Source of the DNA: an uncultured Sulfurovum sp.
GTDB lineage: Bacteria > Campylobacterota > Campylobacteria > Campylobacterales > Sulfurovaceae
Assembly (NCBI GenBank): GCA_913055205.1
Contig: CAJXJN010000001.1
Location: 1 to 64,000, forward strand
Direction: 5' to 3'
DNA length: 64,000 nucleotides
Shown: positions 1 to 10,401 of the stretch, in pieces
How positions within the stretch are numbered: the stretch's first letter is position 1
Layout: every line of letters begins with the position of its first letter
Notes under the pieces: model-generated
Databases searched by the model: none
Seen by the model: the letters and a program-made list of their open reading frames with translations, nothing else
What the model was told of the DNA's origin: nothing
Program-made: the position numbers and the translations under genes

Positions 1-629
1 TTGAACCTCTCTTTGGCGAAAGTGTAGATCTGATGGGTGGTGAGGTGTTTGGTATGGTGCTGTGCCAGGATGAGGAGCAGCTTTTGTTCATTTGCATCAA
101 AAGAGCTTTGGAAAAAGGTTTTCATCGCTTGTGTGTTGGTTTTTTGGGAACGTGCAAGCCCAGGCAGTGTACCGGAGCGTAAAAAGTGGTTAAATCCTCT
201 GCTCTGTGCCGAGGTGGTCTCGAAAGCAAGAAACTCTTCATAGTCTAAAGGAAAAAGCTCAACAGGGGTAAGTGTCTCGTCTGCCAGTTTGATGCGTGAG
301 AGGACGATGAGTCTCTCTACATTGGGGAAAGCGGAAAGAGTACCTTCGCTATAGTGATCCAAGATAAGCAGGGTGATACCTGTGCGGTCTATGAACTGTT
401 GCAGGGTAAGCGTAGAGAGAGGATTGAAAATAAGGTTCGGGTCTTCTAAGTCTATGTAGAGTGTGCTCTCTTCCTCCTCTTCAGAGAGCAGGTCCAGTAC
501 CATAGTGGTTTTTCCTGCACCACGCACCCCATAGAGGTTGATATTACCTTTGGATGGCAGTTGACATTTTCTTGTGACATAATTGTCACTGACCGGATGT
601 TGATTTTGATAATATTCAAGTAAATTCAT
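1..629 (-). CDS. AAA-type ATPase, C-terminal part beyond the window edge
   Basis: The reading frame runs from an ATG at 629 down to the window edge without a stop, about 209 residues. A P-loop GVRGAGKTT lies at residues 34-42 and a Walker B-like LLILD ends near residue 91. The layout (short N-terminal helix, early P-loop, then PLDYEEFLAFE and LRSGTLPGLA) is that of the archaeal-type AAA ATPases often paired with DUF4143 domains. These are commonly orphan or defence/toxin-associated, and the cellular role is not predictable here. It is divergent from rpsJ. The missing C-terminus would show whether a DUF4143 or nuclease domain follows. Confidence 0.75.
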   Translation of the reverse strand, partial: MNLLEYYQNQHPVSDNYVTRKCQLPSKGNINLYGVRGAGKTTMVLDLLSEEEEESTLYIDLEDPNLIFNPLSTLTLQQFIDRTGITLLILDHYSEGTLSAFPNVERLIVLSRIKLADETLTPVELFPLDYEEFLAFETTSAQSRGFNHFLRSGTLPGLARSQKTNTQAMKTFFQSSFDANEQKLLLILAQHHTKHLTTHQIYTFAKERF

Positions 630-704
630 AAGGTTCCATTTGATATTTTTCCTTATTGAAAGGAAATATTTTTTCATATTGTAGCGTTTTTAGACTGAAT
701 AGTA

Positions 705-733
705 TTGCACCTTTCAAAAAGTTTGGATATAAT
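705..733 (+). promoter_or_regulatory. Sigma-70 promoter of the S10 operon
   Basis: TTGCAC at 705-710 and TATAAT at 728-733 are separated by exactly 17 bp. It is the best matching promoter in the window and lies about 70 nt upstream of rpsJ, leaving a leader from roughly 740. Confidence 0.8.
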
Positions 734-810
734 TCGCGTTCCTAAATTTATGTTAGGCATAGTTTTACGCAATGTATAGCTATGAATAACGAGTTCTTTA
801 AAGGGTAAAA

Positions 811-1122
811 ATGGAAAAAATCAGATTAAAGCTTAAAGCTTATGATCATCGTGTTTTAGACAGATCAGTTGCTGCTATCGTAGATGCAGTTAAACGTACA
901 GGTGCAGAGATTAGAGGGCCGATTCCAATGCCAACTAAACTTAAGCGTTATACAGTTCTTAAATCACCACACGTCAACAAAGACGCTCGTGAGCAATTTG
1001 AGATCAGAATTCATGGAAGAATGATCGACATCGTTTCGGCTACTTCGGATACTATTGATTCACTTATGAAGTTGGATCTGGCACCGGAGATCGAAGTTGA
1101 AATCAGATCAATGGACAAGTAG
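811..1122 (+). CDS. rpsJ: 30S ribosomal protein S10
   Basis: The 103-residue protein has the complete S10 fold sequence, starting [17 protein letters not shown] and including the conserved GPIPMPTK loop. S10 belongs to the 30S head and also acts as NusE in antitermination. It is first in the cluster, downstream of the strong promoter at 705-733. The Shine-Dalgarno match (AAAGGG) is modest. Length is normal for the family. Confidence 0.98.
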   Translation: MEKIRLKLKAYDHRVLDRSVAAIVDAVKRTGAEIRGPIPMPTKLKRYTVLKSPHVNKDAREQFEIRIHGRMIDIVSATSDTIDSLMKLDLAPEIEVEIRSMDK

Positions 1123-1131
1123 GAGTAGAGA

Positions 1132-1713
1132 ATGGAATTTATCGTAGAAAAAATTGGTATGAGTAGAACTATCGACGTACCAAGTGTTCCAGTTACACTT
1201 CTTAAAGTCGTTGAAGCGAAAGTTTGTGAAGTGAGAGAAGACGGGAAAGCACTTGTTGCCTATAACAGCAGTAAAAAACTCAATAAGAGTATTGAAGGTC
1301 AGCAGACTAAATTCAATGTTTCTAAAGAGTTCAATAAATTTATGACTATCGAAGTAGCAGAAGGTACTGAAGCGGGTGACCTTAACCCGGCGGCACTAGC
1401 TGAAGCAACAGTAGTTAAAACTTCTCTTAATACTAAGGGTAGAGGTTTCCAAGGTGGTATGAAACGTCACGGATTCGGTGGTGGACCTGGTTCACACGGA
1501 CACAGATTTGGTAGACGTATCGGTTCTATCGGTAATGCTGAGTGGCCTGGACGTGTTCAAAAAGGTAAAAAAATGCCTGGACAATATGGTAACACTAAAG
1601 TGACTGTTAAAAATGACGTTGTGTCATTTGATGCTGAAAACGGCATCCTAGTATTAAAAGGTTCAATTCCTGGTCACAATGGGGCTAGAGGATTAGTAAG
1701 GATTGTTAAATGA
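1132..1713 (+). CDS. rplC: 50S ribosomal protein L3
   Basis: The 193-residue protein carries the L3 signature around [16 protein letters not shown], which contains the glutamine that is methylated in many bacteria, and the basic extension that reaches the peptidyl transferase centre. It follows rpsJ by 9 nt and overlaps the rplD start by 4 nt (ATGA), so translation is probably coupled. The N-terminus [13 protein letters not shown] is the usual short form. Confidence 0.97.
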   Translation: MEFIVEKIGMSRTIDVPSVPVTLLKVVEAKVCEVREDGKALVAYNSSKKLNKSIEGQQTKFNVSKEFNKFMTIEVAEGTEAGDLNPAALAEATVVKTSLNTKGRGFQGGMKRHGFGGGPGSHGHRFGRRIGSIGNAEWPGRVQKGKKMPGQYGNTKVTVKNDVVSFDAENGILVLKGSIPGHNGARGLVRIVK

Positions 1714-2303
1714 GTAAACCAGTAGTAATTAAAACAACAGACCTTCCAGCAGCATTTTTGGAAGTTCACCCACATAACCTTTACCTTTATTGTAAAGCGT
1801 ATGCGTCTGGACTTAGAGCAAATACTGCACAGACTAAAAACAGATCTGCTGTACGTGGTGGCGGTAAGAAGCCATGGGCTCAAAAAGGTGGCGGACGTGC
1901 AAGAGCAGGTTCACTAAGATCTCCAATATTTGTTGGTGGTGGTGTTGCATTCGGACCAAGCACAAACAAGAATTATGATCAAAAAGTAAACAAAAAGCAA
2001 AAGAAACTTGCTCTCTATCATGCAATCGCAGAGATGGCAGCAAACGAAAGACTTTTTGTTGTAGACAACATCACAATTGAGTCTGGTAAAACAAAAGATG
2101 CATTGGCATTTGTAAACAGTCTTGAGCAAAGAGATGTACTTGTAGTGAAAGAGATGATCGATGATAAGACTTTCTTAGCATTCAGAAACCTCCAAAACGC
2201 ATACCTTATTGAATCAAATGAGCTTAATGCTTATCTTGCAGCGGCATATCACTCAATCGTGATCGAAAAAGCTGTATTTGAAAAATTGACTAAAGAGGCT
2301 TAA
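1710..2303 (+). CDS. rplD: 50S ribosomal protein L4
   Basis: The 197-residue L4 protein has the conserved arginine/glycine-rich loop ([20 protein letters not shown]) that lines the exit tunnel. In enterobacteria L4 autoregulates the S10 operon; whether that happens here cannot be told from the short leader. It overlaps rplC by 4 nt and is followed by rplW after 1 nt. Confidence 0.97.
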   Translation: MSKPVVIKTTDLPAAFLEVHPHNLYLYCKAYASGLRANTAQTKNRSAVRGGGKKPWAQKGGGRARAGSLRSPIFVGGGVAFGPSTNKNYDQKVNKKQKKLALYHAIAEMAANERLFVVDNITIESGKTKDALAFVNSLEQRDVLVVKEMIDDKTFLAFRNLQNAYLIESNELNAYLAAAYHSIVIEKAVFEKLTKEA

Positions 2304-2304
2304 G

Positions 2305-2586
2305 ATGGCAGATATTACAGATATTAAATCAATTATGTATACAGAGAAGAGTTTGGCTCTTCAGGAAGAGGGTGTCATCGTAGTTCAAACAACTCCAAGA
2401 ATGACTAAAAACGGTCTTAAAGAAGTATTTAAAGAGTTCTTCGGGATCAATCCACTTAGAGTGAACTCAATGAGAGTAAACGGTAAAGTGAAAAGATTTA
2501 AAGGTATTGAAGGGAAAAGACCAGATCTTAAAAAGTTCTATGTCAAGCTTCCTGAAGATGCAAAAATCGAAAGCTTAGCGGTATAA
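2305..2586 (+). CDS. rplW: 50S ribosomal protein L23
   Basis: The 93-residue L23 homologue contains [11 protein letters not shown] near the N-terminus and a basic [10 protein letters not shown] segment. L23 sits at the tunnel exit and docks SRP and trigger factor. It is tightly packed between rplD and rplB. Confidence 0.96.
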   Translation: MADITDIKSIMYTEKSLALQEEGVIVVQTTPRMTKNGLKEVFKEFFGINPLRVNSMRVNGKVKRFKGIEGKRPDLKKFYVKLPEDAKIESLAV

Positions 2587-2595
2587 GGATAGTAG

Positions 2596-3423
2596 ATGGC
2601 AATTAAAACATATAAACCAACCACACCTTCACGTCGTTACATGACAAACCTTGACAGTGGTGATATCACTGCTAAAGCAAGTGTTAGATCGCTACTTAAA
2701 AATCTTCCAAGATCTGCAGGTAGAAACAGTAACGGTAGAATTACTTCTCGTCACAGAGAAGCAGGTGCTAAAAAACTATATAGAATTATCGATTTTAAAA
2801 GAAATAAATTTAACATCGAAGGTACAGTAGCAACTGTTGAGTACGATCCGTACAGAAACTGTAGAATCTGTCTTGTCAAATATGTTGATGGTGACAGAAG
2901 ATATGTACTTCAACCAAAAGGTCTTAATGTAGGTGATAAAATCATGTCTGCAGAGTCAGGACTTGATATCAAGACTGGTAATGCAATGAAATTGATGAAC
3001 ATCCCTGTGGGTACATTGGTACACAACATTGAGATGAGTCCTGGTCATGGTGGTCAGATCGCACGTTCAGCGGGTGGTTATGCACAGATCATGGGTAGAG
3101 ACGGCAAATACGTTTCACTTAGACTTCCATCTGGTGAGATGAGATACGTTCTTGGCGAATGTCTTGCGACTATCGGTGCTGTTGGAAACGAAGACTTTTC
3201 TAACATCGTTATCGGTAAAGCAGGTAGAAGCAGACACCTCGGTATCAGACCACAGACACGTGGTTCTGCAATGAACCCTATCGATCACCCACACGGTGGT
3301 GGTGAAGGTAAAACGAACTCAGGTCGTCATCCGGTATCTCCTTGGGGTATGCCAACTAAGGGTTACAAGACTCGTAAGAAAAAAGCTAGTGATAAGTTAA
3401 TTATCTCTAAGAGAAAAAAGTAA
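2596..3423 (+). CDS. rplB: 50S ribosomal protein L2
   Basis: The 275-residue L2 protein is full length. It has the N-terminal [17 protein letters not shown], the central RNA-binding region, and the C-terminal [15 protein letters not shown] segment with the histidine important near the peptidyl transferase centre. It is a core part of the S10 operon, with a 9-nt spacer from rplW. Confidence 0.98.
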   Translation: MAIKTYKPTTPSRRYMTNLDSGDITAKASVRSLLKNLPRSAGRNSNGRITSRHREAGAKKLYRIIDFKRNKFNIEGTVATVEYDPYRNCRICLVKYVDGDRRYVLQPKGLNVGDKIMSAESGLDIKTGNAMKLMNIPVGTLVHNIEMSPGHGGQIARSAGGYAQIMGRDGKYVSLRLPSGEMRYVLGECLATIGAVGNEDFSNIVIGKAGRSRHLGIRPQTRGSAMNPIDHPHGGGEGKTNSGRHPVSPWGMPTKGYKTRKKKASDKLIISKRKK

Positions 3424-3434
3424 GGGGCTAAGAT

Positions 3435-3713
3435 ATGGCAAGATCGACAAAAAAAGGTCCATTCATCGATGGTCACCTAATGAAAAAAGTGCTTAAAGCA
3501 AAAGAAGAAGGGTCTAACAAACCTATTAAAACTTGGTCAAGAAGATCTGTGATCTTCCCTGAGTTTATCGGTTTAACGATCAACGTACACAACGGTAGAC
3601 AATTCATACCGGTATTTATAACTGAAAACCATGTAGGTTATAAACTTGGTGAATTTGCACCAACAAGAACATTCAAGGGCCATAAAGGTTCTGTTCAGAA
3701 GAAGGTAGGTTAA
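3435..3713 (+). CDS. rpsS: 30S ribosomal protein S19
   Basis: The 92-residue S19 protein starts [15 protein letters not shown] and contains the conserved [24 protein letters not shown] core (quoted in part). It binds the 30S head with S13. It lies 11 nt after rplB and 2 nt before rplV. Confidence 0.97.
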   Translation: MARSTKKGPFIDGHLMKKVLKAKEEGSNKPIKTWSRRSVIFPEFIGLTINVHNGRQFIPVFITENHVGYKLGEFAPTRTFKGHKGSVQKKVG

Positions 3714-3715
3714 TT

Positions 3716-4054
3716 ATGAGTAGAGCATTATTAAAATTCGTAAGAGTTTCACCTACAAAAGCAAGACTTATTGCTAGAGAAGTACAAGGAATGAACGCAG
3801 AGTTGGCATTGGCTTCTCTTGAGTTTATGCCTAACAAAGCAGCAGGAATCATCTCTAAAGTAATTGCATCTGCAGTTGCAAATGGTGACTTTGAACCGGA
3901 AGAAGTAGTGATTACTTCTTGTAGAGTTGACAAAGCAGCAGTAATGAAAAGATGGAGACCAAGAGCTAGAGGTACCGCATCTAGAATCATTAAACCAACA
4001 GCACACATTTTAGTTGAAGTAGGTGTAGCTGAAAAAACTGGGGAGGACGCATAA
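3716..4054 (+). CDS. rplV: 50S ribosomal protein L22
   Basis: The 112-residue L22 protein has the [20 protein letters not shown]-terminus and the C-terminal beta hairpin [19 protein letters not shown] that reaches into the exit tunnel. It is adjacent to rpsC with 1 nt between them. Confidence 0.97.
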   Translation: MSRALLKFVRVSPTKARLIAREVQGMNAELALASLEFMPNKAAGIISKVIASAVANGDFEPEEVVITSCRVDKAAVMKRWRPRARGTASRIIKPTAHILVEVGVAEKTGEDA

Positions 4055-4055
4055 T

Positions 4056-4754
4056 ATGGGTCAAAAAGTTAATCCAATAGGTCTTAGACTTGGTATCAAC
4101 AGAAACTGGGAATCAAGATGGTTCCCGGCAAAAGGTAGAACAGCTGATTTCATCGCCGAAGATTACAAAATCAGAAAATTCCTTAAAAAAGAACTTTTCT
4201 ATGCTGGTGTTTCTAACATTATCATCGAAAGAACAGTGAAAAAATTAAGAATCAATATAGTTACTGCACGTCCTGGTATTATCATTGGGAAAAAAGGTGC
4301 AGATATTGAGAAATTGAAAGCAACACTTGTCAAAATGCTTGGCAAAGATGTAGCGATCAACATTAAAGAAGAGAAACGTCCTCAAGCTTCAGGTCAATTG
4401 GCAGCAGAAAATGTTGCAACACAACTTGAAAGAAGAGTTGCCTTCAGAAGAGCAATGAAAAAAGTGATCCAGGGAGCCCTTAAATCAGGTGCTAAAGGGA
4501 TCAAAATTTCTGTATCTGGACGTCTTGGCGGTGCTGAGATGGCAAGAACTGAGTGGTACTTAGAGGGTAGAGTTCCTCTTCATACGCTTAGAGCGAAGAT
4601 CGATTACGGTTTTGCTGAAGCACATACTACTTATGGAATCATTGGTATTAAAGTATGGATCTTCAAAGGTGAAGTACTTGCAAAAGGTATCCAAGCGGAA
4701 CCAAAAGAAGAGAAAAAAGGTGGTAGAAGACCATCTAGAAAAAGAGGTGAATAA
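4056..4754 (+). CDS. rpsC: 30S ribosomal protein S3
   Basis: The 232-residue S3 protein has a type II KH domain with the GxxG-type loop in [16 protein letters not shown], then the C-terminal S3 domain ([15 protein letters not shown]). A short lysine/arginine-rich tail ends the protein. S3 helps form the mRNA entry site with S4 and S5. Confidence 0.97.
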   Translation: MGQKVNPIGLRLGINRNWESRWFPAKGRTADFIAEDYKIRKFLKKELFYAGVSNIIIERTVKKLRINIVTARPGIIIGKKGADIEKLKATLVKMLGKDVAINIKEEKRPQASGQLAAENVATQLERRVAFRRAMKKVIQGALKSGAKGIKISVSGRLGGAEMARTEWYLEGRVPLHTLRAKIDYGFAEAHTTYGIIGIKVWIFKGEVLAKGIQAEPKEEKKGGRRPSRKRGE

Positions 4755-4756
4755 TC

Positions 4757-5182
4757 ATGTTAATGCCTAAAAGAACCAAATGGAGAAAGCAACAAAAAGG
4801 CCGTAATCGCGGTAAGTCTTTCAGAGGTAACAAGATTGAGTTCGGTGATATCGCGATCAAAGCAACTGAGGCTGGCAGAATTGATTCCAGACAGATCGAG
4901 GCTGCGCGTATTACTATGACTAGGAAAATCAGCAGAACGGGTAAAACCTGGATTAGAGTTTTCCCGGATAAACCACTTACTGCTAAACCGCTTGAAACAA
5001 GAATGGGTAAAGGTAAAGGTGCTGTTGATAAATGGGTTATGAATATTAAGCCAGGTAGAATTATTTTCGAAATGGCTGGTGTTGAAGAGAAACTTGCAAG
5101 AGAAGCTTTAACATTGGCGATTCATAAAATGCCATTTAAGTGTAAAATCATCGCTTTAAAGGATACTAATGAACTATATTGA
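4757..5182 (+). CDS. rplP: 50S ribosomal protein L16
   Basis: The 141-residue L16 protein begins [19 protein letters not shown], the usual bacterial start. The conserved [11 protein letters not shown] motif is present. It overlaps the rpmC start by 14 nt, so the two genes are probably translationally coupled. Confidence 0.97.
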   Translation: MLMPKRTKWRKQQKGRNRGKSFRGNKIEFGDIAIKATEAGRIDSRQIEAARITMTRKISRTGKTWIRVFPDKPLTAKPLETRMGKGKGAVDKWVMNIKPGRIIFEMAGVEEKLAREALTLAIHKMPFKCKIIALKDTNELY

Positions 5183-5360
5183 TTTAAAAGACAAAAGTGA
5201 AGCAGACCTTGTAGCGATGCTTAAAGAGAAAAAACTTGAGTTGTTTACATTAAACGCAAAGCAGAAGACTATGCAATTAACAAACACTTCTGAGTTAAGA
5301 GTAGCGAAAAAAGATATCGCAAGAATCCAGACAGCATTAACTGCTGCTAGATCGAAGTAA
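5169..5360 (+). CDS. rpmC: 50S ribosomal protein L29
   Basis: The 63-residue, two-helix L29 protein is rich in lysine and includes [17 protein letters not shown]. The start lies inside the 3' end of rplP. The overlap is larger than elsewhere in the operon, but the next ATG would remove conserved N-terminal residues, so I keep this start. Confidence 0.94.
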   Translation: MNYIDLKDKSEADLVAMLKEKKLELFTLNAKQKTMQLTNTSELRVAKKDIARIQTALTAARSK

Positions 5361-5370
5361 GGGGTCATTT

Positions 5371-5619
5371 ATGCCAAAAAGACAAATAACAGGTACTGTG
5401 ATTAAAAAGGCTGGAGACAAAACTGCAACTATATTGGTTGAGAGAAGAGTACTTCACCCAAGATATCACAAAACAGTAAAAAGATTTAAGAAATATCTTA
5501 TTCACGATGAGAAAAATGAAATTAATGTTGGAGATACAGTGACTGCAATTGAATGTAGACCACTTTCTAAAACAAAAAGTTTCAGACTTCTTGAAATCGT
5601 GAAGAGAGGAGAAGTGTAA
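5371..5619 (+). CDS. rpsQ: 30S ribosomal protein S17
   Basis: The 82-residue OB-fold protein S17 starts [18 protein letters not shown], with the conserved [19 protein letters not shown] region (19 residues). It overlaps rplN by one base (TAATG). Confidence 0.96.
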   Translation: MPKRQITGTVIKKAGDKTATILVERRVLHPRYHKTVKRFKKYLIHDEKNEINVGDTVTAIECRPLSKTKSFRLLEIVKRGEV

Positions 5620-5987
5620 TGATCCAAGGATTTACTAGATTAAATGTAGCAGACAACAGTGGTGCTAAAGAGATCATGTGTATCAAGGTTCTTGGCGGAT
5701 CTAAAAGAAGATATGCATCCGTAGGTGATGTGATCGTTGCTTCTGTAAAGAAAGCACTTCCGACTGGTAAAGTGAAAAAAGGTAAGGTTGTTAAAGCAGT
5801 TGTTGTTAGAACGAAAAAAGAGATCCAGAGAGAAAATGGGTCACTTATCAGATTTGATGACAATGCCGCAGTAATCATCGACGACAAAAGAGAGCCAATA
5901 GGTACACGTATCTTCGGTCCTGTAAGTCGTGAAACAAGATATGCAGGTTTTATGAAGATCGTATCACTTGCACCGGAGGTATGGTAA
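5619..5987 (+). CDS. rplN: 50S ribosomal protein L14
   Basis: The 122-residue L14 protein begins [19 protein letters not shown]14 binds near the sarcin-ricin region and L19. It is first in the spc half of the cluster but joined to rpsQ without a gap, so there is no visible separate spc promoter. Confidence 0.97.
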   Translation: MIQGFTRLNVADNSGAKEIMCIKVLGGSKRRYASVGDVIVASVKKALPTGKVKKGKVVKAVVVRTKKEIQRENGSLIRFDDNAAVIIDDKREPIGTRIFGPVSRETRYAGFMKIVSLAPEVW

Positions 5988-6220
5988 TGGCTAAAAAATT
6001 CAAGATCAAAAAGGGTGATCAGGTAATGATCATCGCTGGTGATGATAAAGGTAAAACTGGAGAAGTTCTTCAAGTTTTAACAAAAAAAGATGCAGTGATC
6101 GTTGCAGGTTGTAAAATGGCTAAAAAAGCTGTAAAACCAAGCGAGCAAAACAAAGAGGGTGGATTTGACAACAAAGAGATGCCAATCCATATCTCAAACG
6201 TAAAAAAAGTAGAGGGCTAA
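5987..6220 (+). CDS. rplX: 50S ribosomal protein L24
   Basis: The protein is 77 residues if started at 5987 ([15 protein letters not shown]), with the KOW motif [18 protein letters not shown]. Another ATG lies at 5981, but the Shine-Dalgarno GGAGG at 5974-5978 would be only about 2 nt from it. It is about 8 nt from 5987, which decides the start. The start codon shares its A with the last base of the rplN stop. Confidence 0.95.
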   Translation: MAKKFKIKKGDQVMIIAGDDKGKTGEVLQVLTKKDAVIVAGCKMAKKAVKPSEQNKEGGFDNKEMPIHISNVKKVEG

Positions 6221-6224
6221 TCCT

Positions 6225-6770
6225 ATGAGTAGAATGAAGCAAAAGTACAATGACATCGTTCCTGCACTCAGAGAAGAGTGTGGGGTTGCAAATGCGATGC
6301 AGACTCCGAAGCTTGAGAAAATAGTAATCTCTGTCGGTGCCGGTGAAGAAGGTAAAGACAGTAAGCTTATTGCAAATATGGCTGATACTATCTCACTTAT
6401 CGCTGGTCAAAAAGCGATTATTGTCAATGCCAAAAAATCTGTTGCAGGATTTAAAGCCAGAGAAGGTGCACCAAGTGGTATCAAAGTAACACTTAGAGGT
6501 GAAAACATGTATAACTTCTTCGATAAACTTGTATCAATCGCGCTTCCAAGAGTGAAAGACTTTAGAGGTACACCAAGAAAAGGTTTTGACGGTAGAGGTA
6601 ACTATAACTTCGGTCTTCAAGAACAATTGATGTTCCCGGAAGTTGAGTTTGACAAAGTGATCAAAACACACGGTATGAACATTACTATTGTGACAAGTAC
6701 TGAAGATGACAAACAAGCATTCACGCTTTTAGAAAAGCTTGGTATGCCTTTTGCTAAAGGGAGAAACTAA
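6225..6770 (+). CDS. rplE: 50S ribosomal protein L5
   Basis: The 181-residue L5 protein is full length, with the conserved [20 protein letters not shown] stretch and [19 protein letters not shown]5 binds 5S rRNA in the central protuberance. It overlaps rpsN by one base. Confidence 0.97.
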   Translation: MSRMKQKYNDIVPALREECGVANAMQTPKLEKIVISVGAGEEGKDSKLIANMADTISLIAGQKAIIVNAKKSVAGFKAREGAPSGIKVTLRGENMYNFFDKLVSIALPRVKDFRGTPRKGFDGRGNYNFGLQEQLMFPEVEFDKVIKTHGMNITIVTSTEDDKQAFTLLEKLGMPFAKGRN

Positions 6771-6955
6771 TGGCTAAGAAATCAATGATTGCTAAGCAGA
6801 AGAGAAAAGCAAAGTTCTCTACGCAAGCGTATACAAGATGTAATATTTGCGGTAGACCTCACTCAGTATACAGAGATTTTGGTCTTTGTCGTGTGTGTTT
6901 AAGAAAAATGGCCAATGAAGGCCTCATTCCTGGTATGCGTAAAGCAAGCTGGTAA
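6770..6955 (+). CDS. rpsN: 30S ribosomal protein S14, zinc-binding type
   Basis: The 61-residue short S14 form has a four-cysteine zinc ribbon (CNICGRPH ... CRVCLRK). The longer zinc-free paralogue is not in this window. The zinc-type S14 is usual for Campylobacterota. Confidence 0.96.
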   Translation: MAKKSMIAKQKRKAKFSTQAYTRCNICGRPHSVYRDFGLCRVCLRKMANEGLIPGMRKASW

Positions 6956-6968
6956 GGAGAATTAAAAG

Positions 6969-7364
6969 ATGATGACAGATATAATTGCAGACTCTCTTAC
7001 TCGTATAAGAAATGCTGCGCAAAGAAAATTAGACGTTACGACACTTCTTCACTCTAAAACGATTGAAGCGACTGTATCTATTTTGGTAGATAAAGGGTAC
7101 CTTGAGAGTTTCAAAGTAAAAGAAGACGGAAACAAAAAAACAATTAAAGTGGTTCTTAAATATGACGAAAATGAAAAAAGCGTGATCAATGAACTTAAAA
7201 AGATCTCTAAGCCGGGTAGACGTGTTCACAAAGGTAAAGATGAGATCAGAACATTTAAAAACGGTTACGGTACTTTGGTAGTTTCAACAAGCCAGGGTGT
7301 TCTTGCTAATGATGAAGCGTTTAAACGTGGAATCGGTGGCGAAGTAATCTGTAGTATTTGGTAA
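6969..7364 (+). CDS. rpsH: 30S ribosomal protein S8
   Basis: The 131-residue S8 protein has the conserved C-terminal loop around [20 protein letters not shown]. Two adjacent ATGs (6969 and 6972) follow an AAGGAGA site; [15 protein letters not shown] is the conserved N-terminus, so the true start could be 6972. S8 is the classical spc operon autoregulator. Confidence 0.96.
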   Translation: MMTDIIADSLTRIRNAAQRKLDVTTLLHSKTIEATVSILVDKGYLESFKVKEDGNKKTIKVVLKYDENEKSVINELKKISKPGRRVHKGKDEIRTFKNGYGTLVVSTSQGVLANDEAFKRGIGGEVICSIW

Positions 7365-7373
7365 GGAATAAAG

Positions 7374-7910
7374 ATGTCAAGAATAGGAAAAAGACCAGTA
7401 ACTGTGGCAAGTGGTATTGATGTATCACTCGACGGTACGACTCTCGTGGCTAAAAAAGGCAATCTTGAAAAAAGACTTGAAACTCACGGTAGAGTGGATG
7501 TTACTATTGATGGAAACGAAGTTACTTTTTTAAGAAAAGGTGATGAAAAGCAAGATGCAGCGTTCTGGGGAACATACAGAGCACTTTTTAACAACATTAT
7601 CATTGGACTGGATAAAGGGTTTAGTAAATCTTTAGAGATCAATGGTGTTGGTTACAGAGCAGCTGTTCAAGGTAAAGTACTTAATCTTCAACTTGGTCAT
7701 TCACATGATATCAATTTTGATATCCCTGAGGGACTTGAAATCAAAGTTGAGAAGAACATTATTACGATCAATGGTAGTGACAAACAATCTGTAGGTCAAG
7801 CTGCTGCTGAGATTAGAGCGTTCAGACCACCAGAGCCTTACAAAGGTAAAGGTGTGAAGTACACAGATGAAGTGATCATCAGAAAAGCTGGTAAAGCAGC
7901 TGGTAAGTAA
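7374..7910 (+). CDS. rplF: 50S ribosomal protein L6
   Basis: The 178-residue L6 protein has two similar domains and ends with the conserved [13 protein letters not shown] segment. It binds near the GTPase centre. Standard position between rpsH and rplR. Confidence 0.97.
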   Translation: MSRIGKRPVTVASGIDVSLDGTTLVAKKGNLEKRLETHGRVDVTIDGNEVTFLRKGDEKQDAAFWGTYRALFNNIIIGLDKGFSKSLEINGVGYRAAVQGKVLNLQLGHSHDINFDIPEGLEIKVEKNIITINGSDKQSVGQAAAEIRAFRPPEPYKGKGVKYTDEVIIRKAGKAAGK

Positions 7911-7920
7911 GGAGCGGTAG

Positions 7921-8277
7921 ATGTTAAAAAGTATTCAAAAAAGAAAAAATAAACTTCGCGCTCAGAGAAAATCTAGAGTAAGAGGTAAGATCTTCGGTAC
8001 AGATACTCTCCCAAGACTATCTGTGTTTAAATCTAACAAGCATTTCTATGCTCAAGCGATCGATGACAATGCTGGCATCACACTTGCATCTGCTGATGGA
8101 AGAAAACTTGGACTTAAAGCAAACCAGGAAGATGTAAAAAAAGTAGCTGCTGAGATGGCTAAAAACCTTGCTTCTAAAAATATCGACAGTGTTGTTTTCG
8201 ACAGAAATGGTTACCTTTACCACGGTGTTGTTGCATCATTTGCTGATGCGCTTAGAGAAGCCGGAATTAAGTTTTAA
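7921..8277 (+). CDS. rplR: 50S ribosomal protein L18
   Basis: The 118-residue L18 protein binds 5S rRNA. The basic N-terminus ([20 protein letters not shown]) and the C-terminal [16 protein letters not shown] region are present. Confidence 0.96.
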   Translation: MLKSIQKRKNKLRAQRKSRVRGKIFGTDTLPRLSVFKSNKHFYAQAIDDNAGITLASADGRKLGLKANQEDVKKVAAEMAKNLASKNIDSVVFDRNGYLYHGVVASFADALREAGIKF

Positions 8278-8283
8278 GGAAGC

Positions 8284-8727
8284 ATGATGGAAGAAATAGA
8301 AAAAGAATTTGAAGAAGTAATCGTAAATATCGGTCGTGTTACTAAAGTTGTTAAGGGTGGTAGAAGATTTAGATTTACTGCACTCGTAGTGATCGGTGAC
8401 AAAAAAGGTACAGTTGGATACGGATTTGGTAAAGCCAAAGAAGTTCCGGATGCGATTAAAAAAGCGGTTGATGATGCACACAAGAATCTTGTGAAAGTAA
8501 ACATCAAAGGTACAACTATCGCTCACGACATTGAGCACAAATTCAACGCAAGTAGAATCGTGCTTAGACCAGCGAGTGAAGGTACAGGTGTTATCGCCGG
8601 TGGTGCTGCCAGACCAGTACTTGAGCTTGCAGGGATCCAGGATGTTCTTAGTAAGTCAATCGGTTCTAACAACCCAAATAACCTAGTAAGAGCGACAATC
8701 CAAGCACTTACTAGAATCAAAGCGTAA
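8284..8727 (+). CDS. rpsE: 30S ribosomal protein S5
   Basis: The 147-residue S5 protein has the double-stranded-RNA-binding-like N-terminal domain ([20 protein letters not shown]) and the C-terminal S5 domain ([19 protein letters not shown]). The second ATG at 8287 is an equally good start. The next gene is rplO: rpmD (L30), found here in many bacteria, is absent, as is normal for Campylobacterota. Confidence 0.96.
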   Translation: MMEEIEKEFEEVIVNIGRVTKVVKGGRRFRFTALVVIGDKKGTVGYGFGKAKEVPDAIKKAVDDAHKNLVKVNIKGTTIAHDIEHKFNASRIVLRPASEGTGVIAGGAARPVLELAGIQDVLSKSIGSNNPNNLVRATIQALTRIKA

Positions 8728-8737
8728 GGGGTAAAGT

Positions 8738-9136
8738 ATGGGTTTACATAATTTACAACCTGCTCCAGGTTCAACTCGTAACAGAAAAAGAGTTGGTCGT
8801 GGTCAAGGTTCAGGAACAGGTAAAACAGCCGGACGTGGTAACAAAGGTCAAAAAGCTAGATCTGGTTACAGTAAAAAAAGAGGTTTCGAAGGTGGTCAAA
8901 TGCCACTTTACAAAAGATTGCCTAAAATTGGTTTTACTTCCAAAGTAGAAAAACCATATGTGATCAATGTTGAAAAAATCAAAGCGATCGCTGAGCTTTC
9001 TGAAATTACTCTTGAGAGTATCAAGTCAGTTCACAAATTACAAAAAACTGTAACAAAAGTGAAGTTGATTGGTGCTAGTGCAAAAGATCTTGCACCTAAG
9101 ATCAAAGACGAAGCTGTTACAACAAGCGGAAAATAA
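8738..9136 (+). CDS. rplO: 50S ribosomal protein L15
   Basis: The 132-residue L15 protein has the glycine/arginine-rich N-terminal extension ([20 protein letters not shown]) that threads into 23S rRNA. Two bases separate it from secY. Confidence 0.96.
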   Translation: MGLHNLQPAPGSTRNRKRVGRGQGSGTGKTAGRGNKGQKARSGYSKKRGFEGGQMPLYKRLPKIGFTSKVEKPYVINVEKIKAIAELSEITLESIKSVHKLQKTVTKVKLIGASAKDLAPKIKDEAVTTSGK

Positions 9137-9138
9137 TC

Positions 9139-10401
9139 ATGGGTAACGCTTTAACTCAAAAAATCCTTATTACATTAGGATTCCTTTTTGCGTACAGAGT
9201 TTTAGCCTATATCCCAACTCCAGGTGTTGACTTGGGTGTTATCAAAGAGTTCTTTGATAACAACTCAAGCAATGCCATTGGGATGATGAATATGTTCTCT
9301 GGTAATGCAGTTTCACGTTTAAGTATCATCTCCTTAGGTATTATGCCTTACATTACTGCTTCCATCGTTATGGAACTTCTCTCAGCAACTTTCCCAGCAC
9401 TTGGACAAATGAAAAAAGAGCGTGACGGTATGCAAAAATATATGCAAATTATTCGTTATTTCACTATTTTTATTACTGTAGTACAAGCTATTGGTGTCTC
9501 TATGGGACTTCAAAGTATGACAGGAAGAGCCGGACAGAGTGCTGTGATGATTGATCCTGTAACATTTACAGTGTTAACAACATTCTCTATGCTGACTGGT
9601 ACAATGTTGCTTATGTGGATCGGTGAACAGATCACACAAAAAGGTATCGGTAATGGTATTTCACTTATTATCTTTGCAGGTATTGTCTCCGGATTGCCAT
9701 CTGCTATCGGTAATACTATCAGAGGAGTAAATGCCGGCGAGATGAACTTTTTAGTAATACTTGGTATTTTAGCAGTCATGCTTATTACGATCTTGGCTAT
9801 TATCTATGTGGAACTGGGTGAGAGAAGAGTACCTATCTCTTATTCAAGAAAGACTATCATGCAGAACCAGACAAAAAGAGTGATGAACTACATTCCTGTG
9901 AAAGTAAACCTCTCAGGTGTTATTCCTCCTATTTTTGCATCTGCTGTATTGATGTTCCCGCTGACCATGCTTCAGGCAAGTACAACACCATGGGTTACAG
10001 CTATTGCTGATGCATTGGCTCCGGGCGGTATTGTATTTAATGCTGCGACGTTCTTGCTTGTGATGTTCTTTGCATTTTTCTATGCATCAATTGCATTTAA
10101 TGCGAAAGATATCGCAGATAACTTGAAACGACAAGGTGGATTCATCCCGGGTGTTAGACCAGGTGAGCACACTAAAGAGTTCTTAAATGAAGTAGCAAGC
10201 AGATTAACCGGTTCAGGAGCTGTTTATCTTGCGATCATCTCTACTGTGCCATTTGCGATTATATCAGGAATGGGTGCAAGCTTCTACTTTGGTGGGGTTT
10301 CTGTATTGATTATCGTACAAGTCGCACTTGACACCATGAGAAAGATCGAAGCACAAAGAACTATGAATCAATATGATACTTTAGGTAATGTAGGTCTATA
10401 A
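9139..10401 (+). CDS. secY: Protein translocase subunit SecY
   Basis: The 420-residue inner-membrane channel protein shows ten expected hydrophobic segments, starting with the LITLGFLFAYRVLAYIPTPG segment. The cytosolic NQTKRVMNYIPVKVN loop and the PGVRPGEHT loop are conserved. SecY exports preproteins with SecE, SecG and SecA. It overlaps map by one base, so the two are co-translated. Confidence 0.98.
   Translation: MGNALTQKILITLGFLFAYRVLAYIPTPGVDLGVIKEFFDNNSSNAIGMMNMFSGNAVSRLSIISLGIMPYITASIVMELLSATFPALGQMKKERDGMQKYMQIIRYFTIFITVVQAIGVSMGLQSMTGRAGQSAVMIDPVTFTVLTTFSMLTGTMLLMWIGEQITQKGIGNGISLIIFAGIVSGLPSAIGNTIRGVNAGEMNFLVILGILAVMLITILAIIYVELGERRVPISYSRKTIMQNQTKRVMNYIPVKVNLSGVIPPIFASAVLMFPLTMLQASTTPWVTAIADALAPGGIVFNAATFLLVMFFAFFYASIAFNAKDIADNLKRQGGFIPGVRPGEHTKEFLNEVASRLTGSGAVYLAIISTVPFAIISGMGASFYFGGVSVLIIVQVALDTMRKIEAQRTMNQYDTLGNVGL

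Noticed and set aside
5582-6073. 163-residue minus-strand open frame
   Set aside because: It lies wholly across rpsQ, rplN and rplX, all certain genes, and is a shadow of their codon usage.
8236-8538. Minus-strand open frames opposite rpsE
   Set aside because: They mirror rpsE codons, lack ribosome sites, and read as low-complexity phenylalanine and serine strings.
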